Positions 1-11,687 of a stretch of 64,000 nucleotides of DNA are shown one piece after another. The translations under genes and the position numbers were made by a program. Below the pieces are notes generated by a model that ran no database searches, was not told the DNA's origin, and was given only the letters and a program-made list of their open reading frames with translations. The stretch is from Fistularia commersonii (lineage: Eukaryota > Chordata > Actinopteri > Syngnathiformes > Fistulariidae). The stretch is taken from assembly GCA_037954325.1 (NCBI GenBank), contig JBBMNZ010000055.1:619001-683000 (forward strand), written 5' to 3'. Position 1 is the first letter of the stretch; each line of letters begins with the position of its first letter.

Positions 1-834
1 GAATATGGTCCTTTTCAACATATTTCAGCACCAGTAACCTGCTTGAAGACTTTCATGACTTATTTACTCTGTGTACCAAAAACGCTTCAACTCAGTGAGA
101 TAAGGACTTTTATGACCATATGGCTATATCCTTTCAATATGTTGCTGGATTACAGTGATTTTGATATATATTGTGCAGAATCTGGTCCTTTTCAACACAT
201 TTCAGCAGCAGTAACCTGCTTGAAAGGAATCTTTAGTTATTTACAATCTGTATCAAAAACGCTCTAACTCAGTGAGAAAATAACTTTTTGACCATATGGA
301 TATATCTTTTGAATGTAATGCTGGATAAGAGTGATTTTGACATATGTTGTGCAGAGTCTGGTCCTTTTCAACATATTTTAGCACCACTAACCTGCTTGAA
401 AGGAATCTGTAGTTATTTACACTGTGTACCAAAACGCTTCAACTCAGTGAGATAAGAACTTTTTGACTGTATGGCTATATCTTTCGAATCGGTTGCAGGA
501 TCACAACTATTTTGATATATTTTGTGCAGAATTTGGTCCCTTTACACATATTTCAGCACCAGTAACCTGCTTTAAATGAATAAATGAATCTTTTGTTATT
601 TACACTCTGTATCAAAACTGCTTCAACGCAGTGAGATAAGCACTTTTTGCCCGTATGGCTATATCTTTCAATTTGTTGCTGGATTACAGTGATTTTGACA
701 TATATTGTGATGAATTTGGTCCTTTTCAACATATTTCAGCACCAGTAACCTGCTTGAAGACTTTTATGATTTATTTACATTGTGTACCAAAAAAGCTGAA
801 AATGTTTTGTTATTTCCACTCCAACTCAAAAACG
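1..834 (+). repeat. Diverged edge monomers of the 176-bp satellite (variant B)
   Basis: About four and a half head-to-tail monomers related to the main family but clearly diverged. Successive copies of the CTTCAACTC-like landmark lie at about 85, 262, 437 and 621, giving spacings of 177, 175 and 184 bp. Where the main family has CATGTCCTAAACAACA, these monomers have a CTGGTCCTTTTCAACA-like sequence. Where the main family has GAAACCAGCTTGATG, they have GTAACCTGCTTGAA. They also end in a TGTGTACCAAAA-type tail. The 184-bp monomer carries a small AATGAATAAATGAAT-like duplication near 575-592. Short open frames here (for example 43-267 and 655-840) are chance readings through monomers. The divergence suggests the edge of the homogenised array; that is inference, because the sequence to the left is not in the window. 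Confidence 0.85.
621..834 (+). repeat. Hybrid 214-bp junction monomer between variant B and the main family
   Basis: This monomer is about 38 bp too long. Its first part is variant B, ending in a TGTGTACCAAAA tail near 780-792. It is followed by a short unmatched stretch and then by the main-family tail TTATTTCCACTCCAACTC near 810-827. Two monomer tails therefore sit one after the other, as expected for a recombination joint between two subfamilies. From 835 onward every monomer is of the main type. Confidence 0.65.
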
Positions 835-3800
835 ATTTAACTCGGTAAGATAAGCACTTTTTGACCTTCTGGCTATATCTTTTGAACCTGTAGCTGGATT
901 ACACTGAATTTGAAATGTATTTTGTAGAATCATGTTCTAAACAACATATTTCAACAGTAGAAACCAGCTTGATGAAATCCATTAGTTATTTCCACCCCTA
1001 ATCAAAAACGGTTCAACTCGGTGAGATAAGCACTTTTTGAACGAATGGCTATATCTTTTGAACCTGTAATGGGATCAAACTGACTGACATATATCGTGCA
1101 GAATCATGTCCTAAACAACATATTTCAACAGCAAAAACCAGCTTGATGATCAAAAACGCTTCATTTCGGTGAGATAAGTCTTTTTTGAAGGAATGGCTAT
1201 ATCTTTTGAACCTGTAATGGGATCACACTGAATTTGACATATTTTGTGATGAATCATGTCCTAAACAACATATTTCAACAGCAGAAACCAGCTTGATGAA
1301 ATTCATTAGTTATTTCCACTCCGAATCGAAAACGCTTCAACTCGGTGAGATAAGCACTTTTTGAAGGAATGGCAATATCTTTTGAACTTATAGCTGGATT
1401 ACACTGAATTTGATATATTTTGTGCAGAATCATGCCCTAAACAACATATTTCAACAGCAGAAACCAGCTTGATGAAATCCATTAGTTATTTCCACTCCTA
1501 ATCAAAAACGCTTCAACTCGGTGAGATAAGCACTTTTTGAACGAAGGGCTATATATTTTGATCTTGTAGCTTGGTTACACTGAATTTGACATATATTGTG
1601 CAGAATCATGTCCTAAACAACATATTTCAATAGCAGAAACCAGCTTGATGAAATTCATTAGTTATTTCCACTCCGAATCAAAAACGCTTCAACTCGGTGA
1701 GATAAGCACTTTGTGAACGAATGGCTATATCTTTTGAACATATAGCTGGATTACACTGAATTTGAAATATGTCTTGCAGAATCATGCCCTAAACAACACA
1801 TTTCAACACCAGAAACCAGCTTGATGAAATTCATTAGTTATTTACACTTCTAATCAGGAACGCTTACACCCAATAAGATAAACACTTATTGAAAGAATGG
1901 CTATATCTTTTGAATTTATAGCTGGATTATACTGAATTTGACATATATTGTGCTGAATCATGTCCTAAAAAACATATTTCAACAGCAGAAACCAGCTTTA
2001 TGAAGTTGATTAGTTATTTCCACTCCTAATCAAAAACGCTTCAACTTGGTGAGATAAGCACTTTGTGAACGAATGGCTATATCTTTTGAACTTATAGCTG
2101 GATTACACTGAATTTGACATATATCATGCAGAATCATGCCCTAAACAACACATTGCAACACCAGAAACAACCTTGATGAAATCCATGGGTTATTTCCTCT
2201 CTTAATCAAAAACGCTTCAACTCGATGAGATAAGCACTTTTTGAACGAATGGCTATATCTTTTGAACCTGTAATGGGATCAAACTGAATTTGACATTTAT
2301 TGTGCAGAATCATGTCCTAGACAACATATTTCAAAATCAAAAACCAGCTTGATGAAATTCATTAGTTATTTCCACCCCTAATCAAAAACGCTTCATTTCG
2401 CTGAGATAAGTCCTTTTTGATGGAATGGCTATATCTTTTGAACCTGTAATGGGATCACACTGAATTTGACATATATATTGCAGAATCATGTCCTAAACAA
2501 CATATTTCAACAGCAGAAATCAGCTTGATAAAATTCATTAGTTATTTCCACTCCGAATCGAAAACGCTTCAATTCGGTGTGATAAGCACTTTTTGAACGA
2601 ATCGCAATATCTTTTGAACTTGTAGCTGGATTACACTGAATTTGAAATAAATTGTGCAGAATCATGTTCTAAACAACATATTTCAACAGCAAAAACCAGC
2701 TTGATGAAATCCATTAGTTATTTCCACTCCTAATCAAAAACGCTTCAACTCGGTGAGATAAGCAATTTTTGAACGAAGGGCTATATATTTTGATCTTGTA
2801 GCTTGGTTACACTGAATTTGACATATATTGTGCAAAATCATGTCCTAATCAACGTATTTCAATAGCTGAAACCAGCTTGATGGAATTCATTCGTTATTTC
2901 CACTCCAAATCAAAAAAGCTTCAACTCGGTGAGATAAGCACTTTTTGAACGAATGGCTATAACTTTTGATCTTGTAGCTGGATTACACTGAATTTGAAAT
3001 ATATTTTGCAGAATTATGCCCTAAACAACACATTTCAAAAGCAGAAAGCGGCTTGATGAAATTCATTAGTTATTTCCATTCCTAATCAAAAACGCTTCAA
3101 CCCGATAAGATATACACTTTTTGATCGAATGGCTATATCTTTTGAACCTGTGATGGGATTACACTGAAGTTGACATATATTGTGCAGAATCATGTGCTAA
3201 TCAACATATTTCAACAGTAGAAACCAACCTGATGAAAATTCATTAGTTATTTCCACTCCTAATCAAAAACGCTTCAACTCGGTGAGATGAAGACTTTTTG
3301 AACGAATGGCTATATCTTTTGAACCTGTGATGGGATTACACTGAATTTGACATTAATTGTGCAGAATCATGTTCTAAACAACATATTTCAATGGCAAAAA
3401 CCAGCTTGATGAAATCCATTAGTTATTTCCACTCCTAATCAAAAACGCTTCAACTCGGTGAGAGAAGCACTATCTGAACGAATGGCTTTATTTTTTGAAC
3501 TTGTGGCTGGATTACACTGAATTTGACATATATTGTGCAGAATCATGTACTGTACAACATATTTGAACAGCAGAAACCAGCTTGGTGAAATTCATTAGTT
3601 ATTTCCACTCTTAATCAAAAACGCTTCAACCCGATAAGATAAACACTTTTTGAACGAATGGCTATATGTTTTTAACCTGTGATGGGATTACACTGAATTT
3701 GACATATATTGTGCAGAATCATGTTCTAAACAACATATATCACCAGCAGAAACCAGCTTGATGAAATTCATGAATTATTTCCACTCCAACTCAAAAACGA

Positions 3801-4479
3801 TTTAACTCGGTAAGACAAGCAGTTTTTGACCTTATGGCTATATCTTTTGAACTTGTAGCTGGATTACACTGAATTTGATATATTTTGTGCAAAATCATGT
3901 CCTAAACAACATATTTCAACAGTAGAAACCAGCTTGATGAAATTCATTAGTAATTTTCACTCCTAATCAAAAACGCTTCAACTCGGTGAGATGAAGACTT
4001 TTTGAACGAATGGCTATATGTTTTTAACCTGTGATGGGTTTACACTGAAATTGACATATATTGTGCAGAATCATGTCCTAGACAACATATATCAACAGCA
4101 GAAACCAGCATAATGAAATTCATTAGTCATTTCCACTCCAACTCAAAAACAATTTAACTCGATAAGATAAGCAGTTTTTGACCTTATGGATATATCTTTT
4201 TAACTTGTGGCTGGATTACACTGAAGTTGACATATATTGTGCAGAATCATTTTCTAAACAACATATTTCAAAAGCAGAAACCAGCTTGATAAAATTCATT
4301 AGTTATTTCCATCCCTAATAAAAAACGCTTCAACTCGGTGAGATAAGCACTTTTTTAACGAATGGCTATATCTTTTGAACTTGTAGCTGGATTACACTGA
4401 ATTTGACATTAATTGTGCAGAATCATGTTCTAAAAAACATATTTCAACGGCAAAAACCATCTTGATGAAATTCATTAGT

Positions 4480-5785
4480 TATTTCCACTCCTAATAAAAA
4501 ACGCTTCAACCCGATAAGATAAACACTTTTTGAACGAATGGCTATATGTTTTGAACTTGTAGCTGGATTACACTGAATTTGACATATTTAGTGCAGAATC
4601 ATGTACTGAACAACATATTTGAACAGCAGAAACCAGCTTGGTGAAATCCATTAGTTATTTCCACTTTTAATCAAAAACGCTTCAACCCGATAAGATCAAC
4701 ACTTTTTGAATGAATGACTATATCTTTTGAACATGTGATGGGATTACACTGATTTTAACATATATTGTGCTGAATCATGTCCTAAATAACATATATCACC
4801 AGCAGACTTCAGCTTGATGAAATTCATGAGTTATTTCCACTCCAAATCAAAAACGATTTAACTCGGTAAGACAAGCACTTTTTGACCTTATGGCTATATC
4901 TTTTGAACTTGTAGCTGGATTACACTGAATTTGATATATTTTGTGCAGAATCATGTCCTAAACAACATATTTCAACAGCAGAAACCAGCTTGATGAAATT
5001 CATTAGTCATTTCCACTCAAAATCAAAAACGCTTCAACTCAGTGAAATAAGCACTTTTTGACCTTATGGCTATATCTTTTGAATTTATAGCTGAATTACA
5101 CTGAATTTGACATATATTGTGCAGAATCATGTCCTAAACATGATCTATCAAAAGCAAAAACCATCATATTGAAATTCATTAGTTATTTCCACTCCAACTC
5201 AAAAACGCTTCAACTCGGTGAGATAAGCAGTTTTTGAACGAATGGCTTTATCTTTTGATCTTGTCGCTGGATTACACTGAATTTGACATATATTTTGCAG
5301 AATCATGTCCTATACAACATCTATCAACAGCAGAAACAGGCTTAGTGAAATTCATTAGTTATTTCCACTCCTAATAAAAAACGCTTCAACCCGATAAGAT
5401 AAACACTTTTTGAACGAATGGCTATATCTTTTGAACTTGTAGCTGGATTACACTGAATTTGACATATATTGTGCAGAATCATGTACTGAACAACATATTT
5501 GAACAGCAGAAACCAGCTTGGTGAAATTCATTAGTTGTTTCCACTTTTAATCAAAAACGCTTCAACCCGATAACATAAACACTTTTTGAATGAATGACTA
5601 TATCTTTTGAACATGTGATGGGATTACACTGATTTTAACATATATTTTGCTGAATCATGTCCTAAATAACATATATTACCAGCAGACACCAGCTTGATGA
5701 AATTCATGAGTTATTTCCACTCCAACTCAAAAACGATTTAACTCGGTAAGACAAGCACTTTTTGACCTTATGGCTATATCTTTTG
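4480..5785 (+). repeat. Local 5-monomer duplication (880-bp period)
   Basis: About 4480-4905 recurs at about 5360-5785. The rare variant TGAATGACTATATC occurs at 4711 and 5591, exactly 880 bp (5 x 176) apart. Both copies also share a TGTACTGAACAACATATTTG variant, a CACTTTTAATC tail and CACTGATTTTAACATA. The copies already differ at several bases, so this duplication is older than the large units to the right. Confidence 0.75.
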
Positions 5786-7493
5786 ATCTTGTCGCTGGAT
5801 TACACTGAATTTGACATATATTGTGCAGAATCATGTCCTATACAACATCTATCAACAGCAGAAACAGGCTTAGTGAAATTCATTAGTTATTTCCTCTCTC
5901 AATCAAAAACGCTTCAACTCGGTGAGATAAGCAGTTTATGAACGAATGGATATATCTTTTGAACCTGTGATGGGATCACACTGAATTTGACATATATTGT
6001 GCAGAATCATGTCCTAATCAACATATATCAACAGCAGAAACCAGCTTGATGGAATTCATTAGTTATTTCCACTATTAATCAAAAAAGCTTCAACTTTGTG
6101 AGATAAGCACTTTTTGTACGAATGGCTATATCTTTTGATCTTGTCGCTGGATTACACTGAATTTGACATATATCGTGCAGAATCATGTCCTAGACAACAT
6201 ATTTCAACAGCAGAAACCAGCTTGATGAAATCCATTAGTTTTTTCCACTCCAAATCAAAACCGCTTCAACTTGGTGAGATAAGTCCTTCTTGAACCAATG
6301 GCTATATCTTTTGAACCTGTAATGGGATCCCACTGAAGTTGACATATATTGCGCAGAATCATGTCCTAAACATCATATTTCAACGGCAAAAACCAGCTTG
6401 ATGAAATTCATTCGTTATTTTTACTCCGAATCAAAAACGCTTCAACTCGGTGAGATAAGCACTTTTTGAACGAAAGGCTATATCTTTTGATCTTGACGCT
6501 GGATTACACTGAATTTGACATATTTTGTGTAGAATCGTGTCCTAAACAACATATTTGAACATCAGAAACCAGCTTGGTGAAATTCATTAGTTATTTCCAC
6601 TCTTAATCAAAAACGCTTCAACCCGATGATATACACTTTTTGAACGAATGGCTATATCTTTTGAACATGTGATGGGATTACATTGAAGTTGACATATATT
6701 GTGCAGAATCATGTCCTAATCAACATATTTCAACAGTAGAAACCAGCTTGATGAAATCCATTAGTCATTTCCACTCCTAATAAAAAACGCTTCAACTCGG
6801 TGAGAGAAGCACTTTTTGAACGAATGGCTATATCTTTTGAACTTGTACCTGGATTCCACTGAATTTGACATATATTGTGCAAAATCATGTTCCAAACAAC
6901 ATATTTCAACGGCAAAAACCAGCTTGATGAAATCCATTAGTTATTTCCAATACTGATCAAAAACGCCTCAACTTGGTGAGAAAAGCACTCTTTGAACGAA
7001 TGGCTATATCTTTTGAACCTGTGATGTGATTACACTAAATTTGACATATATTGTGCAAAATCATGTCCTAAACAACATATATCATCAGCAAAAACCAGCA
7101 TATTGAAATTCATTAGTTATTTCCACTCCAACTAAAAAACGCTTCAACTCGGTGAGATAAGCAGTTTTTGAACGAATGGCTATATCTTTTGATCTTGTCG
7201 CTGGATTACACTGAATTTGACATATATTGTGCAGAATCATGTCCTATACAACATATTTCAACAGTAGAAACCAGCTTGATGAAATCCATTAGTTTTTTCC
7301 ACTCCTAATCAAAAATGCTTCAACTCGGTTAGATAAGACGTTTTTGAACGAATGGCTATATCTTTTGAACATGTGATGGGATTAAGCTGAATTTGACATA
7401 TTTTTTGCAGAATCATGTCCTAAACAACATATTTCAACAGCAGAAACCAGATTAATGAAATTCATTAGTTATTTCCACTCCTAATCAATAACG

Positions 7494-7608
7494 CTTCAAC
7501 TCCGGTGAGAAAAGCACTTTTTTAACGAATGGCTATATCTTTTGAAAATGTGCCTGGATTACACTGAATTTGACATAAATTGTACAAAATCTTGTCCTAA
7601 ACAACATA
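7494..7608 (+). repeat. Truncated monomer (62-bp internal deletion at TTCAAC microhomology), first of 18
   Basis: The monomer runs normally to ACATATTTCAAC and then continues directly as CCCGATAAGATAAACAC, the start of the next monomer. TTCAAC occurs in both places in a full monomer, 62 bp apart, so the sequence between them plus one TTCAAC has been lost, leaving about 114 bp. The same joint, with TTCAAC starting at the position given, occurs at 7610, 14154, 17967, 22638, 26451, 27093, 30906, 35337, 37916, 38907, 42544, 46005, 46997, 50634, 51626, 54205, 55197 and 62531. Most also share CATAAATTGTACAAAATCTT just upstream, which points to one ancestral deletion that was later copied. Confidence 0.88.
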
Positions 7609-10600
7609 TTTCAACCCGATAAGATAAACACTTTTTGAACGAATGGCTATATCTTTTGATTTTGTCGCTGAATTACACTGAATTTGACATATTTTGTGTA
7701 GAATATTGTCCTAAACAACATATTTCAACAGCAGAAACCAGATTAATGAAATTCATAACTTATTTCCACTCCTAATCAATAACGCTTCAACTCGGTGAGA
7801 AAAGCACTTTTTTAACGAATGGCTATATATTTTGATCTTGTAGCTGGGTTACATTGAATTTGACATATATTGTGCAGAATCATGTCCTAAACAAGATATA
7901 TCAACAGCAGAAACCGGCTTGATGAAATTCATTAGTTATTTCAGCTACTAGTCAAAAACACTTCAAGTCAGTGATATAAGAACTTTTTGAACGAATGGCT
8001 TTATCTTTTGAATTTGTATCTGGATTACACTGAATTTGACATATTTTGTTCAGAATCATGTCCTAAACAACATATTTCCACAGCAGAAACAAGCTTAATG
8101 GAATTCATTTTTTTATTTCCACTCCGAATCAAAAACGCTTCAAGTCAGTGAGATGAAGACTTTTTGAACGAATGGCTAAATCTTTTGAACCTGTGATGGG
8201 ATTACACTGAAATTGACATATATTGTGCAGAATCTTTTCCTAAACAACATATATCAACAGCAGAAACCAGCATGATGAAATTCATTAGTTATTTCCACTC
8301 CAACTCAAAAACGATTTAACCGATAAGATATGCAGTTTTTGACCTTATGGCTATATCTTTTGAACTTATGGCTGGATTATATTGAATTTGACATATATTG
8401 TGCAGAATCATGTCCTAAACAACATATATCAACAACAAAAACCAACTTGGTGAAATTCATTAGTTATTTCCACTCTTAATCAAAAATGATTCAACCCGAT
8501 AAGATAAGCACTTTTAGAACGAATGGCTATATCTTTTGAACCTTGGATGGGATTACACTGAATTTGACATATATTGTGCAGAATCATGTCCTAAACAACA
8601 TATTTCAACAGTAGAAACCAACTTGATGAAATTCATTAGTTATTTCCACTCCTAATCAAAACCGCTTCAACTCGGTGAGATAAGCACTTTTTGAACTAAT
8701 GGCTGTATCTTTTGAACTTGTAGCTGGATTACCCTGAATTTTACATTTTTTGTGCTGAATCATGTCCTATACAAAATATTTCAACAACAGAAACCAGCTT
8801 GATGAATTTGATTAGTTATTTCCACTCCTAATCAAAAACGCTTCAACCTCGTGAGATAAGCACTTTTTGAACGAAAGGCTACATCTTTTGATCTTGACGG
8901 TGGATTACACTGAATTTGACATATTTTGCGTAGAATCATGTCCTAAAAAACATATTTCAACAGCAGAAACCAGCTTGATGAAATTCATTAGTTATCTCCA
9001 CTCCTAATCAAAAACGCTTCAACCCGATAAGATAAACACTTTTTGAACGAATGGCTATATCTTTTGAACCTGTGATGGGATTACACTGAATTTGACATAT
9101 ATCGTGCAGAATCATGTCCTAAAAAACATATTTCAAAATCAGAAACCAGCTAGATGAAATTCATTAGTCATTTCCACTCAAAATCAAAAACGCTTCAACT
9201 CGGTGAGATAAGCACTTTTTGAACGAATGGCTATATCTTTTGAACTTGTAGCTGGATTACACTGAATTTGAAATATATTGTGCAAAATCATGTTCCAAAC
9301 AACATATTTCAACGGCAAAAACCAGCTTGATGAAATCCATTAGTTATTTCCACTCCTAATCAAAAACGCTTCAACTCGGTGAGAAAAGCACTTTTTGAAC
9401 GAATGGCTATATATTTTGATCTTGTCGCTGGATTACACTGAATTTGACATATTTAGTGCAGAATCATGTCTTAAACAACATATTTCAACAGCAGAAACCA
9501 GCTTGATGAAATCCATTAGTTTTTTCCACTCCTAATCAAAAACGCTTCAACTTGGTGAGATAAGTCCTTTTTGAACCAATGGCTATATGTTTTGAACCTG
9601 TAATGGGATCCCACTGAATTTGACATATATTGTGCAGAATCATGTCCTAAACAACATATTTCAATAGCAGAAACCAGCTTGATGAAATTCATTCGTTATT
9701 TCCACTCCTAATCAAAAACGCTACATCTCCGTGAGATAAGCAGTTTTTGAACGAAAGGGTATATCTTTTGATCTTGACGCTGGATTACACTGAATTTGAC
9801 ATATTTGGTGTAGAATCATGTCCTAAACAACATATTTCAACAGCAGAAACCAGCTTGATGAAATTCAATAGTTATTTCCTCTCTTAATCAAAAACGCTTC
9901 AACCCGATAAGATAAACACTTATGGAACGAATGGCCTCTATCTTTTGAACCTGTGATGGAATTACACTGAATTTGACATATTTTGTGCAGAATCATGTCC
10001 TAAAAAACATATTTCAACAGCAGAAACCAGCTTGATGAAATTCATTAGTTATTTCTACTCCTAATCAAAAACGCTTCAACTCGGTAAGATAAGCAATTTT
10101 TCAACGAATGGCTATATCTTTTGAACTTGTAGCTGGATTCCACTGAATTTTACATATATTGTGCAAAATCATGTTCCAAACAATATATTTCAACGGCAAA
10201 AACCAGCTTGATGAAATCCATTAGTTATTTCCATTCATAATCAAAAACGCTTCAACCCGATAAGATATACACTTTTTGAACGAATTACTATATGTTTTTA
10301 ACCTGTGATGGGATTACACTGAAGTTGACATATATTGTGCAGAATCATGTCCTAATCAACATATTTCAACAGTAGAAACCAACTTGATGAAATTCATTAG
10401 TTACATCACTCCTAATCAAAAACGCTTCACCTCGGTGAGATAAGCACTTTTTTAACGAATGGCTATATCTTTTGAACTTGTAGCTGGATTACACTGAATT
10501 TGACATATATTGTGCAGAATCATGTACTGAACAACATATATAAAAAGCAGAAACCAGCTTGGTGAAATTCATTAGTTATTTCCACTCTTAATCAAAAACG

Positions 10601-10683
10601 CTTCAACCCGATATGTCAGGGTTCACAGCTGATCCCCGTTGTAATCTGTGCTAGCTGCAGCAGATGCCGCTAATCGAGATCCC

Positions 10684-10690
10684 TATAAAG
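10684..10690 (+). promoter_or_regulatory. TATA box of LTR copy 1
   Basis: TATAAAG lies 70 bp from the LTR start in a GC-rich context (CCCTATAAAGGGCAGC). If used, it would start RNA near 10712-10718. That would make the U3 region only about 100 bp and the transcribed part of the LTR very long, including both minisatellites. Its use is inferred from position only. Confidence 0.6.
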
Positions 10691-10817
10691 GGCAGCGGCA
10701 CTCTCTGCCTGGCGCCGGGGGATTGTGGTCTTCATGAACTACTGTGGGACCCTGCCACGACCTGGACCTCACCCTTGCCAACCCGGACCTCACCCCTGCT
10801 ATGACCGGACCCCAGGT

Positions 10818-11495
10818 GTGACCTCCTTTCCCTTCCCGAGTCACGGCCGGGCCCAGACGGCCGACGTGACCTCTGTTCCCTTCCCGAGTCACGGCCGGGC
10901 CCAGACGGCCGGCGTGACCTCTGTTCCCTTCCCGAGTCACGGCCGGGCCCAGACGGCCGGCGTGACCTCTGTTCCCTTCCCGAGTCACGGCCGGGCCCAG
11001 ACGGCCGGCGTGACCTCTGTTCCCTTCCCGAGTCACGGCCGGGCCCAGACGGCCGTCGTGACCTCTGTTCCCTTCCCGAGTCACGGCCGGGCCCAGACGG
11101 CCGTCGTGACCTCTGTTCCCTTCCCGAGTCACGGCCGGGCCCAGACGGCCGGCGTGACCTCTGTTCCCTTCCCGAGTCACGGCCGGGCCCAGACGGCCGT
11201 CGTGACCTCTGTTCCCTTCCCGAGTCACGGCCGGGCCCAGACGGCCGTCGTGACCTCTGTTCCCTTCCCGAGTCACGGCCGGGCCCAGACGGCCGGCGTA
11301 ACCTCTGTTCCCTTCCCGAGTCACGGCCGGGCCCAGACGGCCGTCCTGACCTCTGTTCCCTTCCCGAGTCACGGCCGGGACCAGACGGCCGTCCTGACCT
11401 CTGTTCCCTTCCCGAGTCACGGCCGGCGTGACCTCTGTTCCCTTCCCGAGTCACGGCCGGGCCCAGACGGCCGGCGTGACCTCTGTTCCCTCCCG
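10818..11495 (+). repeat. 48-bp minisatellite inside LTR copy 1 (13 full units)
   Basis: GTGACCTCTGTTCCC-type units begin every 48 bp: 10818, 10866, 10914 and so on to 11346. A short 34-bp unit follows at 11394, one full unit at 11428 and a partial one at 11476. Units differ mainly at one site near the end (GGC, GTC or GAC) and in a few degenerate units at the right end. Because 48 is divisible by 3, every frame repeats as 16 residues and stays open on both strands, which explains the 245- to 371-residue open frames here. Each unit contains the inverted pairs GTGAC/GTCAC and CGGCC/GGCCG, so hairpins are possible. Confidence 0.93.
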
Positions 11496-11529
11496 CAACC
11501 CGTACTGTTGAGGCCCAGCCTCTGCCGTT

Positions 11530-11655
11530 CAGTCTGCAACTCGTCTTGTCCAGTCTGCAACTCGTCTTGTCCAGTCTGCAACTCGTCCCGTCCAGTCCGG
11601 TCTGCAACCCGTCCAGTCCAGTCTGCATCCCGTCCAGTCTGCAACCCGTCCCGTT
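11530..11655 (+). repeat. 21-bp tandem repeat in LTR copy 1 (six units)
   Basis: Six contiguous 21-bp units of the form CAGTCTGCAACTCGTCTTGTC begin at 11530, 11551, 11572, 11593, 11614 and 11635. The first two are identical and the later ones drift, for example CCGGTCTGCAACCCGTC. The array lies between the 48-bp minisatellite and the poly(A) signal and has the same length in all three LTR copies. Confidence 0.85.
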
Positions 11656-11681
11656 CGCATCCAGTTCTGCAACTTCAACCA

Positions 11682-11687
11682 AATAAA
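11682..11687 (+). terminator. Poly(A) signal of LTR copy 1
   Basis: AATAAA within CCAAATAAAAGCGC, 74 bp before the LTR end. It follows the TATA box on the same strand, as in an LTR R/U5 region, so the LTR is read on the plus strand. Cleavage would be expected 10-30 bases downstream. Confidence 0.65.

Larger units (their letters stand above)
835..10104 (+). repeat. Main 176-bp satellite, irregular (non-HOR) domain
   Basis: Head-to-tail monomers, mostly 176 bp; landmark starts at 1335, 1511 and 1687 give exactly 176. Each monomer has a conserved CGAATGGCTATATCTTTTGA block. A variable slot follows it (ACTTGTAGCTGG, TCTTGTCGCTGG, ACCTGTGATGGG and other forms), then TTACACTGAATTTGACATAT, a CAGAATCATGTCCTAAACAAC segment, GAAACCAGCTTGATGAAATT and a CACTCCTAATCAAAAACG tail. 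Neighbouring monomers differ at several sites. No unit longer than a few monomers repeats across the whole domain, unlike the sequence after 10105. One monomer near 1011-1158 is only 148 bp because about 28 bp is missing after CTTGATGA. The open frame on the minus strand at 6730-6915 is not a gene. No gene, RNA or promoter is visible. Confidence 0.92.

Noticed and set aside
43..267. Short open frames in satellite (43-267, 655-840, 6730-6915, 39285-39494, 47375-47584) as small genes
   Set aside because: Each reads through tandem monomers, is 61-74 residues long, and is interrupted in most other copies of the same monomer. The pair at 39285 and 47375 is simply the same duplicated block.
1336..1511. 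Bacterial-type promoters: TTGACA followed by TATATT in nearly every monomer
   Set aside because: The motif is part of the TTTGACATATATTGTG monomer consensus, the spacing is wrong for -35/-10 boxes, and the DNA is eukaryotic satellite without genes.
835..10104. CRISPR array (regular repeats with changing spacers)
   Set aside because: The whole 176-bp period is conserved with scattered differences; there are no short identical repeats separated by unrelated spacers and no cas genes.
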